A DNA stretch of 64,000 bases from JAWXCE01 sp033764775 (GTDB lineage: Bacteria > Pseudomonadota > Alphaproteobacteria > Rhizobiales > Rhodomicrobiaceae), in contig JANRIQ010000002.1 of the NCBI GenBank assembly GCA_033764775.1, forward strand, positions 186,001-250,000, in the 5' to 3' direction. Within the stretch, counting starts at the first letter, position 1. Each line of letters starts with the position of its first letter. A program made the translations under genes and the position numbers. Shown piece after piece: positions 43,854 through 52,114 of this stretch. The notes beneath the pieces are model-generated. The model ran no database searches and was not told the origin of the DNA. It worked only from the letters and a program-made list of their open reading frames with translations.

Positions 43854-44306
43854 GTGACCTTCGCGCCGCGCGCCATTCGCGTCAAATCGGTCGGGCTGTT
43901 CATTCACAACGGGCGCGTCCTCACCCATGACGCGGTGGATCGCGTGAAGGATCAGCCGTTCCAGCTTCTGATGGGCGGCGGCGTCGACTTCGGCGAGGTG
44001 TCGGATGCGGCCCTGCGGCGCGAGCTGCGGGAGGAGATCGGCGCGGAGATCGCCAACCTTCAGCTCCTCACGGTGATCGAGAACATCTACACCTTCGAGG
44101 GCGAGGCGGGCCACGAGATCGTGTTCGTCTATCTCGCCTCGCTGGCCGACCGCGCCTTTTACGAGCGCGAGCGCATCCCGTTCATCGAGCCAGGGCGGAC
44201 CGAGGTCGCCGAATGGATTTCCCTGAGGCGGATCGCCAGCGGCGACGTGATCGTATACCCGAGCATGGACTATAAAGGCGTGTTTCAGGGGCTGGGCCTG
44301 CTGTGA
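43854..44306 (+). CDS. Nudix hydrolase
   Basis: 150 residues from the GTG at 43854, chosen because CGGAGGGG lies 4 bp upstream; a longer frame upstream is not family-like. Complete Nudix box GGGVDFGEVSDAALRRELRE followed by EIGAE. It hydrolyses a nucleoside diphosphate linked to some group; substrate unknown. The stop overlaps the rpe start, giving coupling. Confidence 0.85.
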   Translation: MTFAPRAIRVKSVGLFIHNGRVLTHDAVDRVKDQPFQLLMGGGVDFGEVSDAALRRELREEIGAEIANLQLLTVIENIYTFEGEAGHEIVFVYLASLADRAFYERERIPFIEPGRTEVAEWISLRRIASGDVIVYPSMDYKGVFQGLGLL

Positions 44307-44980
44307 CCGCTCGCGTCCGCATCGCGCCGTCGATCCTGTCCGCCGACTTCGCACGGTTCGGCGAGGAGGCGCGCGCGCTCGACGCAGCCGGGGCCGACTG
44401 GCTGCACGTGGACGTGATGGACGGGCATTTCGTACCGAACATCACCTTCGGGCCGCAGGTCGTCGCCGCCATCCGGCCGTACACCAGGAAGCCGCTCGAC
44501 GTGCACCTGATGATCGCCCCGGCCGACCCATACCTCGAAGCGTTCGCGAAAGCGGGCGCCGACGGCGTCACCGTGCACGCGGAGGCCGGGCCGCATCTTG
44601 ACCGCTCGCTCCAAGCCATCCGTGCGCTCGGCAAACGCGCTGGCGCGGCGATCAACCCGGCGACGCCCGAGAGCGCGCTCGAACACGTGCTCGACCGGCT
44701 CGACCTCATCTGCGTGATGACGGTCAACCCCGGCTTCGGCGGGCAGGCGTTCATCCCCGCGATGGTGGAGAAAGTGCGGCGCGTGCGCGCGATGATCGGC
44801 GCGCGGCCCATCGACCTGCAGGTGGACGGCGGCGTGACGGCGGAGACCGCGCCGCTCGTCGTCGCGGCGGGCGCGGATGTGCTTGTCGCGGGCGCCGCCG
44901 TGTTCCGCACGCCCGACTACGCCACGAACATCGCCGCGCTGCGGAAGGCCGCTGCATATGCACACCAGATTTCTGTTTAG
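44303..44980 (+). CDS. rpe: Ribulose-phosphate 3-epimerase
   Basis: 225 residues, GTG start overlapping the Nudix stop. Interconverts ribulose-5- and xylulose-5-phosphate (pentose phosphate or Calvin cycle). TIM-barrel signatures IAPSILSADFARFGEE, HVDVMDGHFVPNITFG, VMTVNPGFGGQAF, and LQVDGGVTAET with all metal-binding residues. Confidence 0.95.
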   Translation: MTARVRIAPSILSADFARFGEEARALDAAGADWLHVDVMDGHFVPNITFGPQVVAAIRPYTRKPLDVHLMIAPADPYLEAFAKAGADGVTVHAEAGPHLDRSLQAIRALGKRAGAAINPATPESALEHVLDRLDLICVMTVNPGFGGQAFIPAMVEKVRRVRAMIGARPIDLQVDGGVTAETAPLVVAAGADVLVAGAAVFRTPDYATNIAALRKAAAYAHQISV

Positions 44981-45092
44981 ACCTCAAAACTCAATGAGCA
45001 GGCCGATGGCCTTGAGCCGATTGATTTTCTGCTTTTGAATTAACTGGATTAACACGCGCGGTAAGCGCTATATTCTGGCCTAGGCTAAAACC

Positions 45093-46003
45093 TCATCGAC
45101 GAGTTTTTGCAAACTCTACAGAGCCGGTGGTGTCATATACTTCGTGGGCCAGCCGATCCTGCAGCTTAGGTCCCGGAAGGATGTAGGACTTCAGTTCGAC
45201 GGGAGTGTTCACACTCGAGTAATCGGCCATCCAAGCCAACCAATCCCGGATGTACCCAACTTCGAAGCCCGTGTTCAGCATCAACGGGTATCGCGAGCAC
45301 TTGGACACCTGCTTCCCACTGGGCAGAGTGACTTTCGATTTGGGGAGGGTTGAAAAATCGTGCGCCTGGACACTGACCGTAATTCCCGCCAGGAAATGGT
45401 GGCCGTCGACTTTGATGATGACAGGTCCCCCGGAATCCCCTTGGCAAACGCCTTGGCCTTCAGGAACTTCGTATCTCATGTGTTTTCCGTCAAGACTGAA
45501 TCTATTAGCAGCTTGAGCGGAGACGCCCACCAAACGGGAGCCCGCTTTAAAATCAACGTCCCGCTCGGTGCCCACAAAAGTGGTTTGGGACAGATGATGT
45601 TCCAGGTGATCGGGGTAAGCTCCTAAAACCATGATGGGCTGAGCCCATTTGGGTTTGCGGGCCAACAACAAAAGACCCAGGTCTGAGATTCGGTTCTGGA
45701 CATAATCGTACTGTGTGTAATCAAACCCGCCTCGGATTGTCGCCTTAATATGCGACGTCGCATCGAGAACTGGGATGGTCTCAAAGCGTTTTCCCGAAGC
45801 GTCCAAAGCCAGTTGGACCTCGTATTTTCTGACCCCTTCAAAACAGTGGGCAGCCGTCAAGACAAAGCGCTCTTGAATCAAAACTCCGGAGCAGTTCATG
45901 CGCTTGTCTTCACCGCTGCCAAAAACTCGCACGGCGAAGGAGTTCATTTGCTCGACCTGGGTTCCCTTTTTTCCCAAACGTATCCCATTGAATCCTGCCC
46001 CAT
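45093..46003 (-). pseudogene. Trypsin-like serine protease, 5' end removed by the IS element
   Basis: The largest part (start TTG at 45977) encodes 294 residues with a full S1 triad: H44 in LTAAHC, D99 in RISDLGLL, S182 in GDSGGP. The frame stays open upstream to 46003, giving a segment FNGIRLGKKGTQ that looks like the start of the mature protease, and then meets the inverted repeat of the IS element. The signal peptide and true start are missing. GC content is lower than the chromosome. Without a leader it is unlikely to be secreted and active. Confidence 0.75.
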
Positions 46004-46023
46004 GGGTAGTGTATCAGGTGTTT
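46004..46023 (+). repeat. Left terminal inverted repeat
   Basis: Begins GGGTAGTG, in keeping with GG-starting ends of IS1-family elements of the GGTAGTG type. Exact inverted match to 48503-48522. The passenger membrane gene stops at its inner edge. Confidence 0.88.
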
Positions 46024-46231
46024 AGCCCGATTTCATGAAACCTTTGAGCCATCGTCCGCCATAAACGAGCCATATGATCAATTGTATGAGCCCCGAAACT
46101 AGACCGATGTAAGAGCTGACAATTTCCACAATATTTGGATCAGGAGCCGTGGACGTATACGAATTGGCAAGTGGCTCATAAAATATCGCAATTAAAAAAA
46201 TTAATCCAAAAATCCAGTATTTAATTTTCAT
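46022..46231 (-). CDS. Passenger: small membrane protein
   Basis: 69 residues from the ATG at 46231, chosen because TTGGAG lies 6 bp upstream. Two hydrophobic segments (about 4-19 and 40-58). AT-rich. Stop codon overlaps the inner edge of the left inverted repeat. No family recognised; small membrane proteins of this kind are seen as cargo or toxins, but that is speculation. Confidence 0.5.
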   Translation of the reverse strand: MKIKYWIFGLIFLIAIFYEPLANSYTSTAPDPNIVEIVSSYIGLVSGLIQLIIWLVYGGRWLKGFMKSG

Positions 46232-46282
46232 ACTCTGCTCCAACATCAAAGGGGCATCTGGTGCACATCTATATTATGTGAT

Positions 46283-46300
46283 ATGCTTAGCGCAAAGCAT
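46283..46300. promoter_or_regulatory. 18-bp dyad ATGCTT-N6-AAGCAT upstream of the 79-residue gene
   Basis: ATGCTT AGCGCA AAGCAT, ending 14 bp before the ATG at 46315. The same 6-6-6 dyad stands upstream of the transposase at 47613-47630. Probably an operator shared by both promoters. Confidence 0.55.
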
Positions 46301-46314
46301 GAGGATTTGCAAGG

Positions 46315-46554
46315 ATGCCCAAAGGCCCTAAAGGCGAAAAGCGCCCCGCCGATGTCATCGCCAACGCTGTTAAGGTGATGCGGATCGCGACCGGCGAGGA
46401 ACCCGAACAATACGACACCCCCGAAACCCAAGGCAAAGACCCCGCCGCCGTGTCTATGGGCAAGCGGGGCGGTAAGGCGCGCGCCGAAGGCATGACACCC
46501 GAACGGCGCGCGGAGATTGCTAGGAAGGCGGCCCGCAAAAGGTGGTCAACCTAA
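46315..46554 (+). CDS. Passenger: short basic protein with GGxARAxxxTPxxR motif
   Basis: 79 residues. Starts PKGPKGEKRPADVIANAVKV and ends with GGKARAEGMTPERRAEIARK then AARKRW, a motif also present near the N terminus of the P63C protein. Basic and probably nucleic-acid binding (inference). It overlaps the P63C gene end by 4 bp, convergent. Preceded by the ATGCTT-N6-AAGCAT dyad. Confidence 0.65.
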   Translation: MPKGPKGEKRPADVIANAVKVMRIATGEEPEQYDTPETQGKDPAAVSMGKRGGKARAEGMTPERRAEIARKAARKRWST

Positions 46555-47525
46555 AATTCAAACTCTTTTTGCTCGCCAAATATCCGTTGCACGCTCCTCT
46601 CATATTGTTCGCGGTGGTCTGACATTTCTGCAATACCGAGAAGCCGCCCTAGATGTTGACGAAGGGCTTTCACGCCGACCTCAGATAAAAATTGATGCAA
46701 CCGGCGGTGCCGCTCTCCGCTTTCAGCTTTTTGTACTTTTGTTAATTCAAGGATTTTTCCATTACTTTTTGCTAATGGCCAATAAACATGATTTACGGTT
46801 AAATGCTTGAACTTCCAGGGTTTATTTCGTTCTGGTTCGGGCAACTCGTAAAGTCGATACCATTCACGGTAGAGTTGGTTCGGAAACTCCCTTTCGTAAT
46901 CCCTTGCCTCTTGCTGCACATAAAATTTAAACGCGCGAATAATCTCTTCTCGCGTCGCGTCATAGCCGGAAAGAGCATAGACAAGGTGCTTGATGCCAGA
47001 CTTTGCAGATGCATTTACGATGATCTGAGCTTGCTTGGCGATGTGCTCCTGCCGCTTGAGTAGCTTTCCTTCTTCATCAGCCTTTATGATGGCCTTACAT
47101 AAATCAATGAGGATTGTAACGTCGTATCCATTCACCACAGACGGTGGCGGCTGGTTCGCGCCCGCCGGTGACCATTGAAAAACAAGAGGATTTTCTAATT
47201 TTTCTCCTAGTTCGCGCCCGATGAAGGGCACGATCTTTTCACCCTTAATGAACGCTGGCAGGCGGCTGCCTCCTTCACCGAGGCCGAGAGCCGCGCCCAT
47301 CCCACGTTGACTGATGACAGCGGTTTTTTGCTCGTCATCAAGGACGTAGCAGTCCACATCTACACCAAAGTCCTCAATAAACGTGCCTTTGTGTGTGGCT
47401 TTGTATCCCCATCGCGCAGCAGCAGCCTTCTTCGCTATGTCGCGGCGTGCCTTGGGCGTTAAGGCCTCCGCGCGAGCTACTCCGCCTCGGGCACGCCCAG
47501 ATGGTTTTTCATCCTCTTCGATCAT
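46551..47525 (-). CDS. Passenger: P63C-domain protein
   Basis: 324 residues from the ATG at 47525 (GGAG 8 bp upstream); the frame is open to 47630 but that extension runs through the operator-like repeats. Residues about 10-36 carry the GGVARAEALTPKARRDIAKK motif shared with the 79-residue protein. A central region with SQRGMGAALGLGEGGSRLP, FIKGEKIVPF and a C-terminal P63C domain (EFYVQQEARDYEREFP-like, here FYVQQEARDYEREFPN) follow. P63C proteins are known from phages and mobile DNA; function unresolved. Confidence 0.75.
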   Translation of the reverse strand: MIEEDEKPSGRARGGVARAEALTPKARRDIAKKAAAARWGYKATHKGTFIEDFGVDVDCYVLDDEQKTAVISQRGMGAALGLGEGGSRLPAFIKGEKIVPFIGRELGEKLENPLVFQWSPAGANQPPPSVVNGYDVTILIDLCKAIIKADEEGKLLKRQEHIAKQAQIIVNASAKSGIKHLVYALSGYDATREEIIRAFKFYVQQEARDYEREFPNQLYREWYRLYELPEPERNKPWKFKHLTVNHVYWPLAKSNGKILELTKVQKAESGERHRRLHQFLSEVGVKALRQHLGRLLGIAEMSDHREQYERSVQRIFGEQKEFEF

Positions 47526-47610
47526 GCAAGCACTCCAATTTAGTTGATGCTTGCACTGTATGTGATTCTGCTGCCACAATGCAAGCACTGATTCTCGGAA
47601 GGTGCTTGCA
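47525..47610. promoter_or_regulatory. Cluster of four TGCAAGCA/TGCTTGCA repeats between divergent genes
   Basis: TGCAAGCAC at 47525-47533, TGCTTGCA at 47548-47555, TGCAAGCAC at 47580-47588 and GTGCTTGCA at 47602-47610: alternating orientation, 23 to 32 bp apart. They fill the spacer between the divergent P63C and transposase genes and may be operator or transposase-binding sites. Confidence 0.6.
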
Positions 47611-47612
47611 AT

Positions 47613-47630
47613 ATGCTTGAAGCTAAGCAT
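47613..47630. promoter_or_regulatory. 18-bp dyad ATGCTT-N6-AAGCAT upstream of the transposase
   Basis: ATGCTT GAAGCT AAGCAT, 21 bp before the transposase ATG at 47652. Same layout as the dyad at 46283-46300. Confidence 0.55.
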
Positions 47631-47651
47631 TGCGTATCATATATTAGGGAC

Positions 47652-48512
47652 ATGAGCAAATTGTCCCTCGCCCAACGCTGTCAAATCCTTTCGCTGCTTT
47701 GCGAAGGTTCGTCTATGCGGTCTGTGTCCCGCGTGACCGGCGCCAGCATCAACACGGTTGTGAAGCTGCTTAAAGAAGCGGGCGAAGCCTGTATTGAGTT
47801 TCACGATGAGAACGTGCGCGGCCTGAACTGCACTCGCATCGAATGCGATGAAATTTGGAGCTTCGTATACGCCAAGGAAAAGAACGTGACCGCCGATGCC
47901 CCGGACTTCGCTGGCGACGTGTGGACGTGGACGAGCATCTGCGCGGATACCAAAATCATACCGAACTGGTTCGTCGGTGGCCGTGATGCGGACTATGCCA
48001 AGCTGTTTATGGAAGACCTCGCATCGCGGTTGAATAACCGCGTGCAGATGACGACCGACGGTCACAAGGCGTATCTCCAAGCGGTCGAAGGCGCGTTTGG
48101 TGCGGACATTGATTACGCCCAGCTCGTCAAAGTGTTCGGCGCAGCGCCAGAGTCCAGCAAGAGCCGCTACTCACCAGCCGAATGCACGGGCATCAAGAAA
48201 AAGGTTAAGATCGGTAGCCCGGACAAAAAGAAGATTTCAACGAGCTATGCCGAGCGCCAGAACCTCACGATGCGCATGCATATGCGCCGGTTTACTCGGC
48301 TGACTAACGCTTTCTCGAAAAAGTTCGAAAGCCACTGCCATATGGTTGCGCTCTATACCGTCTGGTATAACTTCATCCGCACTCATAAGACGCTGAAAAC
48401 GACGCCTGCGGTTGCGGCTGGTTTGGCGGACGCGCCACGCGGATTTGAGTTTATTGTGGAGTTAATTGAGGCCCGCGCGCCCAAGGCTGGACGGCCAAAG
48501 AAAAACACCTGA
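47652..48512 (+). CDS. IS1-family transposase
   Basis: 286 residues from ATG 47652 (MSKLSLAQRCQIL, the usual start); ATG 47613 would extend through the dyad. N-terminal helix-turn-helix (SMRSVSRVTGASINTVVKLL), then the DDE core: IECDEIWSF, TTDGHKAYL, and YAERQNLTMR, typical of the single-frame IS1 group. No frameshift is needed, unlike E. coli IS1. It ends 10 bp before the outer end of the right inverted repeat. Looks intact. Confidence 0.9.
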   Translation: MSKLSLAQRCQILSLLCEGSSMRSVSRVTGASINTVVKLLKEAGEACIEFHDENVRGLNCTRIECDEIWSFVYAKEKNVTADAPDFAGDVWTWTSICADTKIIPNWFVGGRDADYAKLFMEDLASRLNNRVQMTTDGHKAYLQAVEGAFGADIDYAQLVKVFGAAPESSKSRYSPAECTGIKKKVKIGSPDKKKISTSYAERQNLTMRMHMRRFTRLTNAFSKKFESHCHMVALYTVWYNFIRTHKTLKTTPAVAAGLADAPRGFEFIVELIEARAPKAGRPKKNT

Positions 48513-48522
48513 TACACTACCC
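48503..48522 (-). repeat. Right terminal inverted repeat
   Basis: AAACACCTGATACACTACCC, the exact complement of the left repeat. The transposase stop codon lies at its inner side. Confidence 0.88.
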
Positions 48523-48652
48523 GAAAAACCGGTTTGGCGCATATACGGGCTTGCAGTACACCGCATACGAGTTTCGCGGCGACAACATCGCGGAAGTGAC
48601 TCCTGGGGCGCTCTGGTGCCCGAAAAGCGCTTATACCCCTTATAAGCTTTAG
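48523..48652 (+). pseudogene. 3' remnant of a gene cut by the IS element
   Basis: Directly after the right inverted repeat the plus strand stays open for 42 codons to a TAG at 48650-48652, reading NRFGAYTGLQYTAYEFRGDN ... GALWCPKSAYTPYKL. The composition looks like a real protein C terminus. There is no start codon; the rest is absent. It is in the opposite orientation to the protease on the left flank, so the flanks come from different genes. Identity unknown. Confidence 0.5.
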
Positions 48653-48808
48653 GAGCGCGGAGGGTCACGCAGCGCTTTTGCCGGCGTGATCTAGTCCCGA
48701 GCTTTTTAATAAATGCGATAAATCACGGCTTGACCGGACGGCGTTTCCGCGCTCAATGCGTGGCACGGAAAAGCCGGCGCTCGCCCTCTCTCACCCAAAG
48801 GTAAAGCC

Positions 48809-49720
48809 TTGAGTTCACATACCCAGCGCTCCCAGCATCTCCGCCAGCTCGAAGCGGAGGCGATTTACATTCTGCGCGAAACCGCCGCCGAGTTTCAGAA
48901 CCCGGTGCTGATGTACTCCATCGGCAAGGACTCCTCGGTGCTGCTGCACCTCGCGCTGAAAGCGTTTTACCCCGGCAAGCCGCCGTTTCCCCTACTCCAC
49001 ATCGACACCACGTGGAAGTTCCGTGAGATGATCGCCTTTCGGGATGACACCGCGCGGCGGCTCGGCCTCGACCTCATCGTGCACACCAACCAGGAGGGCT
49101 TGGCCGCCGGCGTGAACCCGTTCGCCTCGGGCAGCGCCGTGCACACCGAGGTCATGAAGACGGTCGCGCTGCGCCAGGCGCTCGACAAATACAAATTCGA
49201 CGCGGCCATCGGCGGCGCCCGGCGCGACGAGGAGAAGTCGCGCGCCAAGGAGCGGGTGTTCTCGCACCGGTCGGCCAATCACCGCTGGGATCCGAAAAAC
49301 CAGCGCCCCGAGCTTTGGCGGCTTTATAACGGCCGCGTCGCGCCGGGAGAGAGCATGCGCGTGTTCCCGCTCTCGAACTGGACGGAGCTCGACGTGTGGC
49401 AATACATCGTTCAGGAAAACATCCCCATCGTGCCGCTCTATTACGCCAAGGAGCGCCCGGTCGTGGAGCGCAGCGGCATGCTCATCATGGTCGATGACGA
49501 GCGCATGCCGCTTGACGGCGCAACGCCCGAGATGAAGCTTGTTCGCTTCCGCACCCTCGGCTGCTATCCGCTGACCGCCGCCATCGAGTCGAGCGCCTCG
49601 AACCTCGACGAAATCGTCGCCGAACTTGTCTCCGCGCGCACCTCGGAACGGCAGGGGCGGCTGATCGACAAGGACGAGTCCGCCGCGATGGAGAAGAAGA
49701 AGCAGGAAGGGTATTTCTGA
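48809..49720 (+). CDS. cysD: Sulfate adenylyltransferase subunit 2
   Basis: 303 residues; TTG start with AAAGG upstream. ATP sulfurylase small subunit, forming adenosine phosphosulfate. PP-loop MYSIGKDSSVLLHLA, DTTWKFREMIAFRD, IGGARRDEEKSRAKERVFS and the closing RQGRLIDKDESAAMEKKKQE are diagnostic. Its stop overlaps the cysN start by one base. Confidence 0.95.
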   Translation: MSSHTQRSQHLRQLEAEAIYILRETAAEFQNPVLMYSIGKDSSVLLHLALKAFYPGKPPFPLLHIDTTWKFREMIAFRDDTARRLGLDLIVHTNQEGLAAGVNPFASGSAVHTEVMKTVALRQALDKYKFDAAIGGARRDEEKSRAKERVFSHRSANHRWDPKNQRPELWRLYNGRVAPGESMRVFPLSNWTELDVWQYIVQENIPIVPLYYAKERPVVERSGMLIMVDDERMPLDGATPEMKLVRFRTLGCYPLTAAIESSASNLDEIVAELVSARTSERQGRLIDKDESAAMEKKKQEGYF

Positions 49721-51603
49721 TGGTCGCCTCCGCCGCGCAAACGCGCCCCGTCTTCGAACCCGAAGCCGCGCCCGCTCACGCCGAAAAGGGCCTGCTGTGC
49801 TTCCTCACCTGCGGCAGCGTGGACGACGGCAAGAGCACGCTCATCGGACGCATGCTCTACGACGCGCAAATGATCTACGACGACCAGCTCACCACGCTGG
49901 AGGCGGACAGCAAAAAGGTTGGCACCACCGGCGGCGACATCGACCTGGCGCTCTTGGTGGACGGGCTGCAGGCCGAGCGCGAGCAGGGCATAACCATCGA
50001 CGTGGCGTATCGTTATTTCTCGACGCCGCGCCGCAAGTTCATCGTCGCCGACACGCCAGGTCATGAGCAGTACACGCGCAACATGGCGACGGGCGCCAGC
50101 GTGTCGGACGTGGCCGTGATCCTCGCCGACGCGCGCAAAGGCGTGCTGACCCAGACGCGGCGGCATTCGACCATCGCGCATCTGCTCGGCATACGGCACG
50201 CCGTGCTCGCCGTTAACAAAATGGATCTCGTCGATTTTTCGCGCGAGGTCTTTGAGCGCATCGCGGCGGATTACGCGGCGTTCGCCAAGGCGCTTGGCCT
50301 TGAGAACGTGGTCGCCGTGCCGGTCGCCGCCCGCTCCGGCGACAACGTGCTGAACCGCAGCGTGCGCACGCCGTGGTACTCCGGCCCGACGCTCATGAGC
50401 TATCTGGAGGACGTCGAGGTGCGCGCGGACGCGAGCGCCGCTCCGTTCCGCTTCCCTGTGCAATGGGTGAGCCGCCCGAACCTCGATTTCCGCGGCTTTG
50501 CGGGCACGGTGGCGAGCGGCGCAATCAAGGCGGGCGACAAGGTCGCCGTGCTGCCCTCCGGCCGGACGACGACGCTCTCGCGCATCGTCACCTATGACGG
50601 GGACGAGCCGCACGCGAAGGCTGGCGACGCGGTGACGTTGACGCTCGCCGATGAGGTGGACGTGAGCCGCGGCGACGTGATTGTGGCGGCGGGCGACCGC
50701 GCCGAGATCGCCGACCAGTTCGCCGCCAAGATCATCTGGATGAGCGAGGAGCCGCTGCTGCCCGGCCGGCCGTATCTCATCAAGCTCGGCGGACAGACGG
50801 CGAACGTCAGCGTCAGCGCGCTCAAGCATAAAATTGACGTGGACAGCGCGAGCGAAATCGCCGGCAAGCAGCTCGAACTGAATGAAATCGGCTTCTGCAA
50901 CCTGTCCGTCTCGCGCCCTCTCGTGTTCGACGCTTACGAGGCCAACCGCGCGACCGGCGGCTTCATCCTCATCGACAAGCTGTCGAACGCCACGGTCGGG
51001 GCGGGGCTGATCCAGTTTCCCCTGCGGCGCGCGGCCAACGTGCATTGGCAGGCGCTCGACTTGAATAAGGAGGCGCGGGGCGCGGCGCTGGGGCAGAAAC
51101 CCCGCTGCCTGTGGTTCACGGGGCTTTCCGGCTCGGGCAAATCGACCGTAGCCAACCTTTTGGAAAAGCGGCTCCACGCGCTCGGCCGCCACACCTACAT
51201 CCTCGACGGCGACAACGTCCGCCATGGGCTGAACCGCGACCTTGGCTTCACCGACGCCGACCGCGTGGAGAACATCCGCCGCGTCGCGGAGGTGGCGAAG
51301 CTTATGGTGGACGCCGGGCTGATCGTGATGGTGTCGTTCATCTCGCCGTTTCGCGCCGAGCGGCGCATGGCGCGCGAGCTGTTCGCGGAAGGCGAGTTTA
51401 TCGAGGTGTTCGTCGATACGCCGCTGGAGGTGTGCGAAGCTCGCGACGTGAAAGGCCTCTACAAGAAGGCCCGCGCCGGGCAGATCGCAAACTTCACCGG
51501 CATCTCTTCGGCCTACGAAGCGCCGGTAACGCCGGAACTGCGGCTCGATGGCGGCGCGCAGACGCCGGAGGAGATGGTCGAGCGCATCGTGGCGGCGCTG
51601 TGA
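49720..51603 (+). CDS. cysNC: Bifunctional sulfate adenylyltransferase subunit 1 / APS kinase
   Basis: 627 residues, the fused CysN-CysC form (NodQ-like). N-terminal GTPase with P-loop GSVDDGKST (32-40) and DTPGHEQY, which drives APS synthesis; C-terminal adenylylsulfate kinase with GLSGSGKST (about 468-476) and LDGDNVRHGLNRDLGF makes PAPS. Co-translated with cysD. Last gene of this plus-strand unit, 8 bp from the convergent DUF934 gene. Confidence 0.96.
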   Translation: MVASAAQTRPVFEPEAAPAHAEKGLLCFLTCGSVDDGKSTLIGRMLYDAQMIYDDQLTTLEADSKKVGTTGGDIDLALLVDGLQAEREQGITIDVAYRYFSTPRRKFIVADTPGHEQYTRNMATGASVSDVAVILADARKGVLTQTRRHSTIAHLLGIRHAVLAVNKMDLVDFSREVFERIAADYAAFAKALGLENVVAVPVAARSGDNVLNRSVRTPWYSGPTLMSYLEDVEVRADASAAPFRFPVQWVSRPNLDFRGFAGTVASGAIKAGDKVAVLPSGRTTTLSRIVTYDGDEPHAKAGDAVTLTLADEVDVSRGDVIVAAGDRAEIADQFAAKIIWMSEEPLLPGRPYLIKLGGQTANVSVSALKHKIDVDSASEIAGKQLELNEIGFCNLSVSRPLVFDAYEANRATGGFILIDKLSNATVGAGLIQFPLRRAANVHWQALDLNKEARGAALGQKPRCLWFTGLSGSGKSTVANLLEKRLHALGRHTYILDGDNVRHGLNRDLGFTDADRVENIRRVAEVAKLMVDAGLIVMVSFISPFRAERRMARELFAEGEFIEVFVDTPLEVCEARDVKGLYKKARAGQIANFTGISSAYEAPVTPELRLDGGAQTPEEMVERIVAAL

Positions 51604-51610
51604 AGCGCGG

Positions 51611-52114
51611 CTACCTATCGGCGTCGCGGGCTCGGTAGCGGGCGATGAGGATGTTCTGAGGGCCCGGATAGCCTGGCTGATATCCCAGGCTCATGGAGGC
51701 GGCGGCTTCGCGCCAATGCGCCTCGGGCTGGCGGGCGGCAAGCGCGTCCGAGATTTCGATCGTGTCGAAGCCGCAGGCGCGCGCATAAGCGTACTGGTCA
51801 GGGATGATGTGCCCTTTCGCCCGCAACTCACCCTGAAAGCCGAGCCGCCGCAGCCGCTTCCCGAGCGAAAATCCGCGTCCGTCGTTGAAGGCAGGGAACG
51901 GGATCACGATCAGGTCAAGGCGCCCGAACAGCGGCGCAAGGCTTTCCGGCTGCGTGTTGTTTGGGACTTCGACGCCCCGTGCGCCCGCCGCTTCGCCCTC
52001 GTCCAACAGCCGCTTCAGCGGGATCACCGCATTCTGCCCCGGGGCAGAGGCTTCGCCCTCGCCGAGCCACCGCCAATCGTCCGCCGTGAAGCCGCCGTCC
52101 CTAATGAGGGGCAT
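51611..52114 (-). CDS. DUF934 protein of sulfite reductase operon
   Basis: 167 residues. Family member (DUF934) that accompanies sulfite or nitrite reductase genes and is presumed to assist the enzyme. Signatures: VPNNTQPESLAPLFGRLDLI, FPAFNDGRGFSLGKRLR, LRAKGHIIPDQYAY. It overlaps the end of the reductase gene by 14 bp. Confidence 0.88.
   Translation of the reverse strand: MPLIRDGGFTADDWRWLGEGEASAPGQNAVIPLKRLLDEGEAAGARGVEVPNNTQPESLAPLFGRLDLIVIPFPAFNDGRGFSLGKRLRRLGFQGELRAKGHIIPDQYAYARACGFDTIEISDALAARQPEAHWREAAASMSLGYQPGYPGPQNILIARYRARDADR

Larger units (their letters stand above)
46004..48522. mobile_element. IS1-family insertion element with passenger genes
   Basis: Bounded by 20-bp perfect inverted repeats: GGGTAGTGTATCAGGTGTTT at 46004-46023 and its complement at 48503-48522. 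Contains an IS1-type transposase at the right end and three extra genes: a small membrane protein, a 79-residue basic protein, and a P63C-domain protein. Length about 2.5 kb, far longer than a simple IS1 (about 0.8 kb). No target-site duplication is seen at the ends. Confidence 0.88.
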
